Source of the DNA: Chionis minor
Lineage: Eukaryota; Chordata; Aves; Charadriiformes; Chionididae
Assembly: GCA_013398295.1 (NCBI GenBank)
Contig: VZSF01007679.1
Span: forward strand, 425,123-489,122
Direction of reading: 5' to 3'
DNA: 64,000 nt
The translations under genes were made by a program, and so were the position numbers. Shown here piece after piece: positions 24,601-39,100 of this stretch (the stretch's first letter is position 1; every line of letters begins with the position of its first letter). Under the pieces are notes generated by a model. That model was not told where the DNA came from. It worked only from the letters and a program-made list of their open reading frames with translations, and made no database searches.

Positions 24601-27600
24601 TTCCGAGATAATAAGCAGTTACCCTGTTGGTTTCGTGTGTTTTACTTTTGCTGCCCCTTCTGTGCCAGGAGAAGTGATTGACAGGGTAAGCAGACCCATT
24701 TTCTAGATGCCAAGACCAACAGTGGAGAGCCATCCTAATTCTCTCCTTTTAGAGTCTGAAAAAGTCTGTTTGATTACAACTAATTCTGGTGTGACTTGGT
24801 AGACACTAAATAATCTAGTTTGCATCACTGATGGCAGCAATCTTTCTTCAGAAGAAAATGCTTTCTTAGGACTTGGATATTTTAATTTATTTTATAAATG
24901 GATAATTTCTCTATATTGTGTGTCATATTGCATTACACTTCTCCTGAATTTCATAATATGATGTGTTCATGAGAATTAATTTCTTCTATAAATTTAATAT
25001 TTCTGAGTGTAACCATTTTGTCCCACTGTTCCTGTCACCTTTTAAAGTTGTGTGTGTAGGTGTGTCTTTCTAGAAATTGTTGAGGGATTGTTTTCTTGTC
25101 CAGAGGATGGAAAAGAAAGAGGAAATCTATAACTATTTAAGCTAAAATCAGCCAAGCCACCAGTAAATCAGAGTCAAAAGTTAAATAAAACAAACTTTAA
25201 TTAAAAAAAGTCAAAACCCCAAACAACAAACCCAGTATGTGGCTATATATTTTACTTGTCTTTTTTTTTTTTTACTTAAATAATATTTTTGAGTCTTTTC
25301 TTCTATTTCTGTTTTATTCAAGTAATATTTTTTTCCTGTAATCTTGCTTCCTTTGATTAAGTCTTTTTATTCTTTTGAGTTTTCTGGTCTCCTTCCACTA
25401 AGTTTTCCTTCCTCATCTTCTCCTGGCTCACTCAGCTCCCCAGTCACTGACCAACATTCCTCTCTCTTGCACTTTCACCTGTTTTCCCAGTTCATCACCT
25501 TGCACTTTCTAGTTGCTGAACTTAGGCAACTTCTCTCCACCAAGTTTAAGGGTTTTGTAGGCTACAGAATTAGAAATGTCTGGAATGGATGATGTCAGTC
25601 AAGATTAATTTTAATTTTGACAGAAATGTAAAAAGTTAGAAACACTGGGGAAAAAATATTATACTTGCTGAAATACTTCAGATAGTGTTTAAAGCTCAAT
25701 AAGTACATTTTTTCCCCCTAAATATTTAATCTTCTTTTAAAATGTAATTACTAAGATAAAGTCATATTAATCCTTAATCATGGAGATGAGGCGGTTTCCT
25801 TTCTCTGCTTATGCTCAGTATATTAGTTTTAAGATACTGCCTGCTAGGTGAAAATACCAACCTCTTCTAAAGTATAGGAGACATCTCCTTCAGTTAGAGC
25901 TGAAACGCTGAGTTATTTAAGATTTAGCTGAATGTGTTGGTTGCAGAACTATTACTTAATTGTCCATGAAGATGGCTGAATAAGGGAAAACATATTCATG
26001 AGCATTTATGTGCAGCTAAAAAATACATTTGGTTAACTCTCTTGTTCAGCTCTATTACTTATAATCCTTGAAATCAGAGATTACAAAGCTGATTAAACAG
26101 TAAAATGTGCTACTCTACATGAAACAACTGTGGGGAAAAAAATTGTTGCAAATAAAATTTTTTGTCTACAGGAGAGTTTGAGACTTGACCAATTTTTCAA
26201 GAGTTGCTGAGGGGAACTGCTTTTGATGCAGATACCTCCTTGCATGTGTTGTAAAGCCATGTGATTTCAGGGGTGATTTTCTGGATGAATTATCTCTAAA
26301 ATCAGCAACTGATTGGTTACTTCTGGAGATGACAAATAGGCAGTAAACTGTGCAATTGCCTAGTTTCAAACTTCTTCCATTGGGAGACTGTAATATTAGT
26401 GATCTTTTTTCTTTGTGTCTAATATCTACTGTAGTTATGTCTTTGTCCTTAAAAAAAGCTTGTACATGCTGTTATAGACGTAATAAAACAGGACTACATG
26501 CATTTGCCCTGTCTTGGGTCAATGGCTCATTTAGCAGTACTAAATAACTTTTTAATGTGGCTTTTTTTTTCTGTAACAGATGTGAGTTTGCATGTAGTTA
26601 GTTTTGTTAACTACATTATTTCATTTTATAGTTTCTGATTAATAAGACTCTGTAGTCAGTCAATATGTGAATAAAAAAAAAACCAAACAAACAAAACAAA
26701 ACAAAAACCAAGGCCAGGGAATCACTTAATTTCACATATGGACTAGAATTTGCCAACTCTGCTTATGTGAACAGCAAAAAGAATGGGATTGGTTCTGAAT
26801 TAAGATACTGCTCAGCATGACAAAACTTGTGTCTCTTCTGTATTGAAAAAGTGAACTTGGAACAGCTCTCAGATCAGTAAAACCGGTGTTTTAAAAATGC
26901 ATAGACTGGTAAGCTGATGAATAATATCCAAATTATAATAATTGTTAACTGAGCATTATTTTGATGTATGGTTGAAACCATGGAAAAGAAACAGAACAGT
27001 GGAGTTCGTTTTGCTATTACAAAAGGGCTTGTGATTTGGAATAATTTGGACAGAACTGCAAGATGCAGAAGGGTTGCAGTGACAAATTTGAATAGCCAAA
27101 TATAGCTGAAGAGATTTCAGGGAGTATTAATCCAAATGAATATGGCAAAAAATTTTATGCAAACATTATTTTGATTTCTCTGTGTGAACAATGCTCCTAT
27201 GTATACTCATCAGTTCTATAATTCCTCTGTTTTATTAGCAATCTTTTTATACTCGTGTGCAGTAGTTTTTTGGAGTTTCACACTAACTTTAGACAGCTGA
27301 CTTTAGACATATAACTTAAATGTTCAAGTTATGAATTGGACAAACCTATATATTTACTGAATAGAAGTAGGCTCCTCATGGTGATGCTCAGAGTTTAAGC
27401 CTCCAGTGAGTCCAAAAATTTGAAATTATATGCATAACTTTAGATCTCATCTACATTGCATGGTATTAAGACTTCTGAACAAAATAAGGAGCTTAAGTGA
27501 ATATTGCTGTGTGATACTCCTGAAACAGAAAAAAGATTGTTTAATTAATTATAATTAAGATAACCTCTTAATTGTAAATTCTTGCACTGGAAACTTTGTG

Positions 27601-30600
27601 GTTGAGCGGTTTGGAGTAAAAAGAAAACCCCAAAACCACAAAACAAAAAACCAAAAAAACCAACGCCCCCAAACTTTCTGTATTACTGGATGTTCTGCTC
27701 TGAAACAGCTTCAGTTTTAGTTTTTCAAGTTTTTCTGAACATTACTGAATGAAGGGCTGCCAAAAGTGTATATGCAGAAATCACTTGAAAATAACTTTAA
27801 AAACCCCTGAACAAACTGAATCACGGATTTCAAGATATATGTTTAAAAAAAAGGTTTAATGAAATTCCTCTCCCTCATTAGTCGTGTTAAAGCCATTTCC
27901 TACTGATGGGAAATGTCATACTTCAAGCTATAATACAGGACTATCCACAAAGAATGAAACATTTAAAGAATGTACATCCTAATGTATTCACTAACAGATA
28001 CATTGGAATAGTCTTTGGTGTCTATTACTATGGAGTGGTGATGTTTGCAATCTTGTGTGTCTTTCTCTGTATCAAAAATGTGAAAAAGAGCCTTAAACTT
28101 TTTTGGTCTCTTCCTTTTAAGCAAGTTCTAAGAATTTTCACAGCAGCATTATTAATAGGATTTCATGGAAGACACAAATGGTGTACCTAATTTGGCTGCT
28201 TTCAAGCATTCTGGTTTTCTTAAATTATATTCATAAAGAATGAGTTTGTAGGTTGCAAATACAGGCTTTGATTTTGGAAAGACTTGTTTGCATGGTTTCT
28301 GTTGCCTGCTTCAAACAGAAATTCAGTTGAAGGTGCACTGCAGGTTTTTTTTCTTCAAATATGTACTCAACCTGTTTGCTGGATTTTTTAATAGTATTGA
28401 TGAGTTATACACTACACTTCTGTTCTTCAAAACAGTTTTCTGTCATGTCTGCCGGAATGGACATTGACAGGCCATGGACCTAGTCATGTTCTAATCTTAC
28501 TATAAATTAAAATGTGTGAATTGACTACATTTGGAAGGGATATGTTTTAAACGATGTTTAAAGCATAAAACATATTTCAGTGAAAAATATTCCTTGTTTT
28601 GGGTGGTACTACTTGAGTTCTGACCTTTTTCTCTTTAGATTTATGATATGTTTATATGCTTCTGGGTGGAGCTTCATCCACGTTTTACCTGTGTAACCAC
28701 AATGGTGATTTATTTCTTTTTTTGAAAATTATTTTTTACCTTTTATCCTTAAGTGCTCAATAGAAAGTACTCGGGGCAAAAATAGAGATCCTAATTAAAG
28801 GGTATGGGAGAACTCTTTAAGATGTCTTTGGAACTACTGAATTTCTTTGTAGAAGCCCAAAGCATTAGCATGAAGATTTATTTATAGCTCAGAAAATGCT
28901 TTTCGGCAATTAAAAATGGGATTTCTGCTGGATTGGGCATGTCTTTTCCTATGGAGGCTTGCCAATCTGCTACATAAACACCCTTTGGCTCAAAATACTG
29001 CATCTCAGCTAGGTTTCTCCACTTACTATGTTATACGTATTTCCTTGGGAGTGAACAATGGAGCATGCTGTTTCTAATCAATGGGCCAAATCCTGAAGTA
29101 CTTATTCATGGAAGTTTTAGCAATAGATGAGTGAAAACGAAGCGATACCTTTCAGAAATCCTCTTGCAACCTAACAAGCCAACGAACATTTCTGTTAGTG
29201 ATACTGTGTGCTTTCTCACTGTTTACTATCAAAACATTCTCTTATGAAATGGATTAAAAACCTCTCCAACTAAGTGAAAGTGAGCTTACAAGAAGCATTA
29301 CCCTGACAGTGCTGAGTAAAGAAATCTTTTATCTGTCTTATATTGTTGTGTATGATACGTAATACCTGTGCCTTTCTCACTGCCTTGTAATGCTGTTCCC
29401 AAACAGGATATTCCTCTGTGAGGAAGCAGAGTCCAGTTCCTGGGCTGTTTTGCTTTCTGGCTTCCACAGAAGAAATTCTAAGCAGGGACTCCCATTAAAG
29501 GGTTGATTAGATGATGTGTTGCCCACTTTCATTATCATTTATCGTATGAGGGCTAGCAATGTTTTTGGACCCGGGTATGGCAGAAACTCCAGCAGCACAT
29601 TGATTGAAGCCTTGCAAAGAAAGTAAAGCCAACAGAGTTGGGGCAATGAATGCAGGGGCCAGGAGGGAGAAGATAACTAGAAATTTATTTTAACTTGCCA
29701 TTACATAATCGATACGAAGGTTTTTGTATGCTTATCAGTGACAGTGGGTCTTTGGAAAGACTCCCATGAAAGAAAGGGTAGTGCTCTTGGTACAGAGGGT
29801 AAGAATTCTTCAGAGGTCTCTGAAATCAGGTGCTTGCAAGTAGACTGGTGTGATTTTCTTGGGGGGATGGTGGTGGAAATTCTAAATTAAAAGGAAAAAA
29901 GCCATTTTAAAGTGGGTTGACACTTTTACAAGTTTAAGTTCAGAAAACTGTCTTCATTGTAAAACTGAGCACAGTTATATCTGCATTAGCTTTTGTATTA
30001 TTTAACTTATTTTAAAGCAGTATTTTTCCTTAGATATTGAATACCTTTTGTTTTAGGAAAAAAAAAATCAGTTTAGCTTGATCTGGAGGTGATTTCTTTT
30101 GTTACTTTAATGTTTCCAGTTGATCCCAAGTCTATCCCCTGCCGTAGTGATAGTCAGCTTCAGACTGAATATGTCATTGTTTAATTAAGATTGTTTAATT
30201 TAACTCTAGCAGTGAATAAAGACCTAGAGCCAAAACAAAACTCCATTTTCACCCCAAGGTATAGGTAAATGCAAATTTATTTCATGGAGTAATTCAGAGG
30301 CACAGATAACACCTTTCAAAAATTTTTGTTCCTGGCAGTAACTCTGAAAACGCTCTTTTTTTTTTTCCTAATTCATTAAGCTACATGCAACACCTAAATA
30401 ATATCAATTTTACTTTATACAGGTTGTGAAGGTTACGTTTCTAGCCTGTCCTTTGTGTTGTTCTTTAAAATCATTGAAAATTAGTCAATTTTCTTCCTTT
30501 CTAGGAAGTATGTGCAAAATAAAACTTTTATTATCGTTCTATTTTGAAGTTGAAAGTTGGGAATCTAACCTAGAAACAATATGGTAAATTAGGAGAGTTT

Positions 30601-32244
30601 GCTGTAAGCTAGCAGTCCTCTCAGCTAACACTACTAAAGCCTAAGGAGAAATTTCTGCTCTGAGTTAAAGTGAGAGAAGGGCAGTGTGCTTTTAGACCCA
30701 GCTGTAAAGTTCAGCGCTGACGAAGAGTGCTGTCCTGAACGTGCATACTTTCTCAAATTCAGGATCTGATGTAGCCTTGTTGTGAATGTTCAAAGGATTT
30801 TAAACTCGGAATGACCCTGTGGCACGTTTTTAAATTGAACTAAATAATGAAATTATGAAAATGAAATTTACAAAATCTTACAAAAATATCAGCATCTTGG
30901 GCCATAGAATATGATTGAACATGCATCGTGTAGTCCTGCAATGGTAAGACTACTTTGTCCACATATTTTGATGGAAAGGGAATGGTGCTGAGTGTGCCAG
31001 GAATGCCAAACTTTAAGAATTTGTTCTCTCCTCTTTGTCCTGAAATATTACTTTCTCTGAGTTATTGCAGGGTTTTTTTAGTGTGTTGCATGTGTAAATG
31101 ATTGAAAAGTCTCACAGTTCTTTCTGTGTTGGTTTTGACAAGCCAGTATGTCTACTTTTTTTTGCTCATTGGCGTAATTTTATGTGGACTGTTTGTGTAC
31201 ATCTCAGCTAGTATCCATGTTTGAAATACAGCTCTGAATGCACAGGAATCTTGGTGGCAAAAACCTGTAGTGGAAGTTGATTGTCAGTTGTAAACGTTAT
31301 AGCTTTTTTTGGGGGGCAGTATTTTGGAAGCAGGCTCAGGTCTTAGATGCTGACAAAGGAGGCAGTTTCCTTGAGCCCCCTTCTGCTGCCTACTGTAGCT
31401 GTGACAGTGCTTCAGCTGGGCTGGCTTCTTAGGAATATGGTAGCGTGAGATACAACGCTCACGTCCCTGCTGCTGCTCAGCATGTGCAGCACAGCAGCAA
31501 GTGTGAGACTCCATCCCAGTGATGCCCTTTTCTCGTGCCTCGTCCACCCCATAGCAGGAATGAACCAGCCCTTAGGGTAGCAAAGTTTCATTGTGCCACT
31601 TCTGCTGAGATGTCTTGATTGAGCTCTGTCAAAAGCTGTACGATATAGAGATAAAAGGGAAATAAAAATTATTACAGTGGTATAGCTTCCTAGCTCTGTA
31701 AATTAGTCAGCAGGCTGTAAAGAGATGGGAGGGATATTGTTGGATCTACATCTACAGCAGAATCGTTTAGAAGTCAAAATTATGTTGCAGGAAGAAGGTA
31801 AGAGGTTGGTAAGATCTGACTGGATTCAGATAATACTAGAGAAGATCAAAATGGAATTGTTATGGGATACTATAAAGGGTGGATGAACCTAATAAGCCTA
31901 CAGCCAGATCTCTCCCTAATGCAAACAACTTCTCAAACAATTCTTGACTTGTGAAGAACCAGTGATATTTTAAAATTGGTTTTGGAGGGTCTAAGGACGT
32001 CAGAGAGAGTTGGTCATCACTATTATGATCCAAAGTTAAGAAAAAAACAGTCTTTATGGTTTTCTTAACCTTAAGTGCAAAGTAAGTTTAGGGAAACTAG
32101 ACACTGACTGAAGAGCTCAAGCATTTGAATGTGGTGACATTTTCTGGTTAAAAATGCAGTAACCTTTCTAGAACTCCCTTCTTAAGCACTGGTGGCTTTT
32201 AGGGGTGAACTCCAGACCTAACTTGCTGACAAATCACTCCCACA
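21603..32244. other. PIEZO2 intron 2, proximal part, no gene seen
   Basis: This is AT-rich intron. A-rich tracts with C runs lie at 25201-25233, 26673-26710 and 27617-27674. An ATG-started 94-codon frame at 27906-28190 encodes a hydrophobic stretch (YIGIVFGVYYYGVVMFAILC) but has no family match I recognise and is probably chance. No sequence resembling PIEZO2 exon 3 was seen. Confidence 0.6.
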
Positions 32245-33034
32245 AAGAACATTAAGAATAAACAGAGAGTTTGCAAGGAATGAGTAAAAGGGGAATAATC
32301 AGTAAGGAAACCATCTTAGAGGTTAAGAAGTGTTTGGATGAAATAGAATTTGCCAGAAGTCAAGCTGAGTTAAACTCTGCAAAGGCAACTGAAACAAGGA
32401 ATAAAAATGTATTTAGCCATATGAATATAAAGTTCATATTGTATTCCCAACCCCAAAAAGCAGGGTTGATAATACAATAGGGATGAAGTAGGAATTAAAT
32501 ACTGTCTAGATATGGCCAAAACATTTAAACAGGAGTGTGCTTCAGTTTTGAGTAAGGGTAGTACTGTTTAACATAGAGGCAAAGGCAAAAGTAGCTCCTG
32601 CGAAGGAGATTAGAAAAAGGAAAACTATGGTATGTGAGGGAGAAATAAGGCCCAAGGACTTTATATGCCTAAGTTTTAAAGGCTGAATAATCTCCCTCCT
32701 GAAAGTGAGTGTGATACCCTAGAATGAAGAATGAAAATATTACCCGAAATGCTTAAAAAAAGGGGGAGACAATCTTGCATGTGAACTCCTGTGAACTTGT
32801 TTTTTCCAAATTTTGGAATACATTTGAAGAGAAGAATAAATAAATATCTTGAAGCAAATGGAAAAAAGAGATGAAATGAAAATGGTTTTTCTAAAACTGG
32901 TTTATGCTAAACCGTGGAGATAGTGTTTTGATAAGGTGAATTCAGACTAAGTGCGAAGAAGGACTGTGTGGCAACTGAAGCAAAGGATGTTAATGTACAA
33001 GAGTGACAAAGAAATAGCACATCTCATCTATCTT
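32245..33034 (+). mobile_element. Ancient decayed CR1-type LINE, ORF2 linker to reverse transcriptase
   Basis: Successive shifted frames follow the order of a CR1-clade ORF2. Positions 32322-32414 read VKKCLDEIEFARSQAELN then ...RNKNVF, like the linker C-R-x-x-I-R-x-A-K-A-Q-x-E-L-N ... NKK-x-F. Positions 32515-32556 read AKTFKQECASVLSK, like the A-E-x-x-N-x-x-FASVF-T block. Positions 32836-32859 read INKYLEAN and 32884-32895 read GFSK, like the reverse-transcriptase segment before HGF-x-KG-x-SC-x-TN. FDKV follows at 32927-32938 in another frame, and 33014-33034 reads IAHLIYL, like the start of A-V-D-V-V-Y-L-DF, just short of the catalytic aspartate block. Multiple stops and frameshifts show great age. 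The segment is shorter than an intact ORF2 would need, so internal deletions are present. Clade assignment between CR1 and relatives such as L3 is uncertain. Confidence 0.75.
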
Positions 33035-33135
33035 AGAATGGTTAGAGTTGGAAGGGACTTTAAAGATCATCAAGTCATCTTAAAAGATCTTAAAAGATCA
33101 AGTCATCTTAAAGATCATCAAAGATCATCTTAAAA
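33035..33135 (-). mobile_element. CR1 3'-tail fragment, antisense, expanded into a small satellite
   Basis: The plus strand reads AGAATGGTTAGAGTTGGAAG then GGACTTTAAAGATCATC, the reverse complement of a CR1 3' tail. From 33061 the AAAGATCATC motif is then iterated with variants (AAAGATCATCAAGTCATCTT, AAAGATCTTA, AAAGATCAAGTCATCTTA, and so on) until about 33135 instead of continuing into the rest of the element. It abuts the older LINE exactly where that LINE stops matching. Confidence 0.8.
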
Positions 33136-36100
33136 CAACTTTTCTACTTTTTCAGTCTTCAAGGGGAAATTGTTATTTTGGATCTGGATTGAGGGATATT
33201 CAAGAAGAAGAAAGGCTTTTTTGGGTTACATGAAGATGCTGGCACACCATCTAAAGAGTGTGGCGGATTGTAGATTAGCATTTCCTAGGTGTCAGCTTCT
33301 AAGAAATACAGTGAGCATAAAGACTCATCTCATTTTAAAGTGGAATTTGATCCTCTTATGAACCAGAATATATCCTTTGGTCACCTGTGATGGTGGGAAG
33401 TAGAACTGGTGACCCAGCTGGTGCCTCTAAACCCTCATTACCCAAATAATTTGCTCAATGTCTGCAGCAAACCTGTGTATAAACAGTAACAGTCAGATGG
33501 TTTGCAGAGGTTTCCTGTCCATATGTGGAGTGGTTTGGGGAGGGTTAGTGGGTTATGTTACATTAGGCACAATTAACAGTTGAAGGCCTGAAACTGGTGA
33601 GTTGGTAAAGGTGATGGACAATGTTGGAAGACTTTGGAGCATTGCTGTGGTCATTGGTACTGTGTTCAAGAGTTCAAAAGTCATAAGAATTATAAGTTAA
33701 TTTATGCTAGAAGAGGGGTTATCTTAGAGGATTAGGTTTGGAAAATAAGAGTAGCAAGAATATAAAACACATTTTGGGCCTCCCTATTCTCTTTTCTAAT
33801 ACCATTGTATGTTAAACAACTGTGTTTCATTATGCTCTCATAAAGGAAGAGGAGAAAAAGCCAGTAAACTATTAGGTATGCATTTTTATTATTATGACCA
33901 ACCTGTAGTTGAGAGGAATTTCAATAAAAGCACTGTGCAGATTTTTAAAGGCCGTGCAGCTGTTCCCATTTACTCCGCTGCTGTTGCTGTTGCCATGTTT
34001 GAAGGCAGTTGCACTACGGTAAGGCATGTCCTGAATCTACCACACAGTACTTCAGTCAACTAGATGATGTCTGAAGAAGCAAGCCCTGGACTGTATTAGC
34101 CAGCAAGGCAGATGACAGCATTAACATCACTTCTCCTTGCAGTGCCTTGGCACCAGTTTTTTGCTACGAATCACTGTCTGGTAATACCAGAAATTTGTCC
34201 ACTGAGGCAAACATAATTTCTTTAAAATTCATACATAATTTATTTTTCTTCTGTGTTTTCTCATCCTACCTCATTTTATTTCCAATAGGTTCTGATCAGC
34301 AAGAGAGGGACCTACTGCAACCCTCAAATTGAGTGCTGAGCATGAATTTTTTTTTTTCATTCTATATTTCTTCCTCGCACATGGAAAAGTGTGTACATCT
34401 TTTGATGTGAGAGTATTATAACAAAAAAATAACACTGGCTCTAGAGCACAGTAGTTGGTAGATGTCAAGACCTCTTTTATCAGACTTCAGAGCTGAGCCT
34501 GAGTTCTAGTGGATGATCCTGTGTCTGTAATGGATTTGAATCCACATTCTGAATCCCCAGGACTTTGGAAAGCCTCAGGCAGAGATCTAGATTGGTGTTA
34601 CTTTCTTGTAGATCACTACTGTACTTTCATGTCATAGTGATCCTCAAAGACAATCTCCACTATAAGAGTACTGTGACCTTGCCTCTTTCTTTCCTTCCCC
34701 TGAAGTCGTCTGCCTTCCTCTCTTTTTGTTAGTTGTGTCTGTATCTAGACAAGTATCTATGCAGGTTGTATCTACTCAATCTGAGGACCTGGATTTTATG
34801 GGCAAAGAGTGAGTGCTGGATTTGGACCTTATGCTTTAAAACAGGAATACAGAGCTCGTCTAGGTTCTTAGCGTCTTGCTCCTCTAGGGCTACTTATCAT
34901 CTATCCAGCTTCTGACCTGAAGATCCTTCTCTTAATTTCTTTGGTTTCTGCACTACTGACTGCATGTCGCTGTCAGACGTGCAGTTGACCAGGAAGGTTT
35001 TCAGGTCATTGGGAAACATGTAGGCGGAAGAGGAATGTCCCCTCTTTCTGCTATCACCATTGTCTGAAATGGCAAGCTGCCTGCAGTTGAAATCACAGGG
35101 ACTGAGTTTACAGCAAGAAAACTGCTCATTTTCAAGCACTCATGAAGCTTGGATTAAATTATTCATGATAATGCTTTTTGTCACTACTGTGTATATTCCA
35201 GTGACAGTTAATGTGAGCTGGACTTGTTAGTGAAATAAATAAATGGCATTCAGCAGGCTGCTAGGGGCCAGGAGGGTGTGAGCATGTATGTGTGGAATGG
35301 GAGGCAGTAACAAGGTGCTGATTCATTTATCTTTACATGCCAACAGCAGCACCTGATTCTGTCATTAAGCAAGAGGTTGTCCATCAAATATTTATCATGC
35401 GGGCATTCCAAAAGGCTTTTAAGGACCCATGCAAACACCACTGATCAGCAAGAGGACAGAAGTTTTTGGAGTGTTTTCTTTTTTCTTCTTAATGATGTAT
35501 GTGTGAGGGCTTAGGCTGCTGTTTCATTTGTAGCTCATTGACATTATGTTGGGAGTCAGACCAGCCGTGCTTTAAATTGAGTGGGCTTTTCTTCTTATCA
35601 TAGAAGAATAAATTTTGCCCTTATAGAAAGCACCCCTTTTTCAGTGCAAGGATATTTAGCTGGTCAGATTTTGCTCACTTTGATTTCTGCTACTCCTGTG
35701 GATCTGGTTTATTGCATCTGTCTTAACAACTGAAGAAATGTTTTCTGGGAAATAAATAGTTCCATGACAAAGATGTATTGTAGTGAGCAGCTGTTTCACT
35801 GTAATGAGAGCCTTAATTGAAAGGATTATTTCAGCAAAACGTTTGCTAGTTGTTTGTGTTGGATGATGTGGCTGAGAAGGATACGGTATAGTAGCAAATT
35901 TTAAACAAGAATGATATCTGTTTTGCTTTCTGCTAGATCTTCAGAGTAGCAAAGCCCAAAGATCAGCTCACTCCCTTGGGACCAAATCTGCTGACCTTAT
36001 TCAGGGAAAACTCCCACTAGTAGTGGGAAATTTGCTTCTGTAAGCAGTGCAGGAAGTACCCTGTAATATATTAAGAAACCAAGTAAGCCCATAAGAAGCC

Positions 36101-39100
36101 AAACAAAAGGCATTTAAAAGCATTCCCATTACTTACAGAGAGAAGGAAGCAGAAAATTAATATGCACATGCTCCATAATTAACATTTAAACTCTGGTCTT
36201 AATGTGATTTAGGGGGAGCTGTGAACTCTTGAAAATGAAGCTGTTGGTGCAGATGCAGAGCTAGGTGTGCAGTTTCTCATTACTCAAATGTTTCTGTTCT
36301 GCCTCCGGATGAAGCGGGGAACTTTAAAATGCAACCCCNTAATTCGGAGCAGAGACCTGAATCTGGTTCTCCTGTATCCCAAGTGCACTCAGCTAACAGT
36401 GCCTTTTTGCTGTCCCTCCTCTTCTCCTCCATATGCTTCTCCTTAAATATTTGATTATACTTGCAAAATGGAGCTGCTCCAGTACCCGATGCCCTCCTTG
36501 CAGCTGAGTAGTCACTACACTCATCCGAGGAAGTACGAGAATTTCAAGATGCTGAAGCTTTTCTCTTGATGAGTTATATGACAGCATCATGTAGTGGGCT
36601 TGTAAATCGTATAAAATAGTAGCAGCAGCTACATAGATAAGGAATCTCTTCCCAATCCACTCTCCCATACTCTAGCTTTCCATCTTTCCTCATGAAGTGT
36701 TTGTTATCATCATAAAAGTCAGTACAAAGACTGTAAGCTTGAGTATGTGCCTATTCAACAGATAAATTTTGGTTTGAAGAAATTAAGAAACATTTTCATC
36801 TAGGTGCAAAACGTCAACTTGAATGTTCTTGTGTTTCTTAGAGAGTAGGAGTGCCTGCAATGCTCCTTCTTTTATTCTTTTTTTCCTCCCCTTGTTTTAG
36901 CATGTAACATGCATGACTCAGTCTGGTGCTGATTGTTACTGTAAGGAAAAGAGAAGTGATAAATTTAGTGGTTTTCATGTTTAAATAATAATTGAGATAA
37001 TTGTCACAGTAGATCTCCAGAAATGTTCACTTCTTCAGACCATTTCAGTATAATCTTGTTTCATTTAACTTGCCAAGGAAAAACAGTTGAATCTCCTTCT
37101 CTGAGAAATCTTTTGTTTTGTTTGTGCAAAACAAAAGCCAGAAAGGCAGGGAAACGAGGTTTTGATCACAGTTGTGCAGTACTCGTCTGGATTGTATTCT
37201 ATAAATTTGCACAGAAGAATAACATTAATGAGTAAAATTAACCAGATTAGGCAAATTTGTGTAAAACCTTTTCAGAACTAAGAAAGAGAATTTTAACATT
37301 TCGTTGTGATTTACATTCAGTTTTTGAAAAAAATCCATGGTGGAAAGCAGGAAGGAGGATAACACTTCCAGAAACAATTTTGTGTTAAACTGTTGGAGGA
37401 AAAAAAACCTTGAAAACAAATGAAGAAACAAGGGAAATCATAGGATTTTGCAGCCAAATAACATTTTATCTTTCTTTGTATGAAGAACTGTCAGGAGCAT
37501 TTTAATAATGATGATTTCTTTGTGAAGGGGAGGAGGGAGGAATTCTGTACTATTCATTCTGATAATGTAATGTGATCCTTGTATGAGAATCCAAAGGAAT
37601 TCACTCCCACTCTGATTTTTTTCCCCCTTTTTTATTCAGAGAGATATAGAAGAAGATACAGCCAAAAATAATGGACCAGTTGTCACACACATAATGGTCA
37701 CATGTAAATGAAGTTGTAAAATAAACAGTAGCTACAACACACAATCCTTCAATTTTTACTGTATTTTGAAAAGTCACTCTTTTAGAAAAACAATGAGCAG
37801 GTCTGCAAGGAAACGCAAGATCAGTTTAACTTACCTTTTAAATCCTTTCTTTGTTCATTCATAAAATTCTGTGGCAAAGCTGCTGAGGTCATTGCCTTCC
37901 CCTGTCTCACACAGGGCTCTAACAAATTCTGAGCCTGTTCTTTAATTGATCTTTCTGGGTGCCCTGTGATTAAATTCTGGGAAATTACTAAACTCTGAGT
38001 CACATCATAAAAACCAATTAGTGGTTGGTTGACAGTTTGTCTCTCAGCTGAAGCCTCCAAGTTTCTGTTAATACCATGTCAATATATAGGTTATTGCTGG
38101 CAAATGGCTCGAGTTTATTTCGTAGAAGAATGTTGTGCAAAGTCACAAAGTTTATGTTGGATACTGCTAACACTAAGCCAGTTTTGTTTGAATGGGGCAC
38201 ACTGTCCCTTTTGGCTTCAGTTGACTAGTCCTAATGCATATTGAAGTGTTGGGATGAGTGGGGAAAATCAACTTTTGAAAAGAAACCCTTTTTAAAAAAA
38301 ATTTTAAAAAAATCTTCTGCTATTAGGTTTGTTTGGTTTGGTTTAGTTTTTTGGGTTTTTCTTTGATACAGCCTTTTGAGAAGATCAGAAGCTTCATACG
38401 GAAATTACTTCTGCAAGGTGGCACTGTTGTGTCTTTTCTTCCTTAGCTGCTGTTGTGAGGGGTGTGTAGTTGCAGGGTTTCAGGGAGGTCCCTTTTTCAT
38501 CCTCCTCTCCACGAGGACAAAGGACAGGAAATAAACTGCAGTACTCCTTTGGGATCCCTGCGTTCTGGGACACAGTGAGTGGAACTCCAAGCTGGCGAAA
38601 GCAGACTGGTTGCCGACAGATCTATGCACTACTTTGACTTTTAGAATAATGACACTGTGACCCAGTAGGTTTAAGTACAGCCTGGCTTTGATACCGTACG
38701 TGGTATACAAGTATTGGTTCTCTAATGGGGTGACCTTGCTGAGTTAAGTATATATCTTTCAACAGAGAAATCAGGCTGAAGAGGTTACAGTATGAAACGC
38801 CTTTAAAAGTAAAGACAGAGCAAAGAACAATGATAATGAACATTTTGGGGATGATGTTGAAGGGTGGTTTTTTTCCCCAGAAAGCTGGCGCTGTACTATT
38901 ACTTAAATAATTACTAGTAGCATCTCCTTGAGCACGGTACCCTTCCTTACAAAATTCAAAGCATAAAATAGGCTAGAGGAACCTTTTAAGAAATTCTTTC
39001 AGGAAAAAATTAAAAAAGCAAACAGACTTTGGATTTGAGGATTTAATTTTAAATGTAGTAGATTTATAAATAATACTATGTGTAATCATAACAATATAAT

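Noticed and set aside
27906..28190. 94-codon ATG frame with hydrophobic, membrane-like stretches
   Set aside because: T-rich intron sequence often reads as hydrophobic residues. There is no promoter, splice context or family similarity.
36330..36345. Single N at 36339 as a possible breakpoint
   Set aside because: The flanks read continuously, and it looks like one uncalled base rather than a join.
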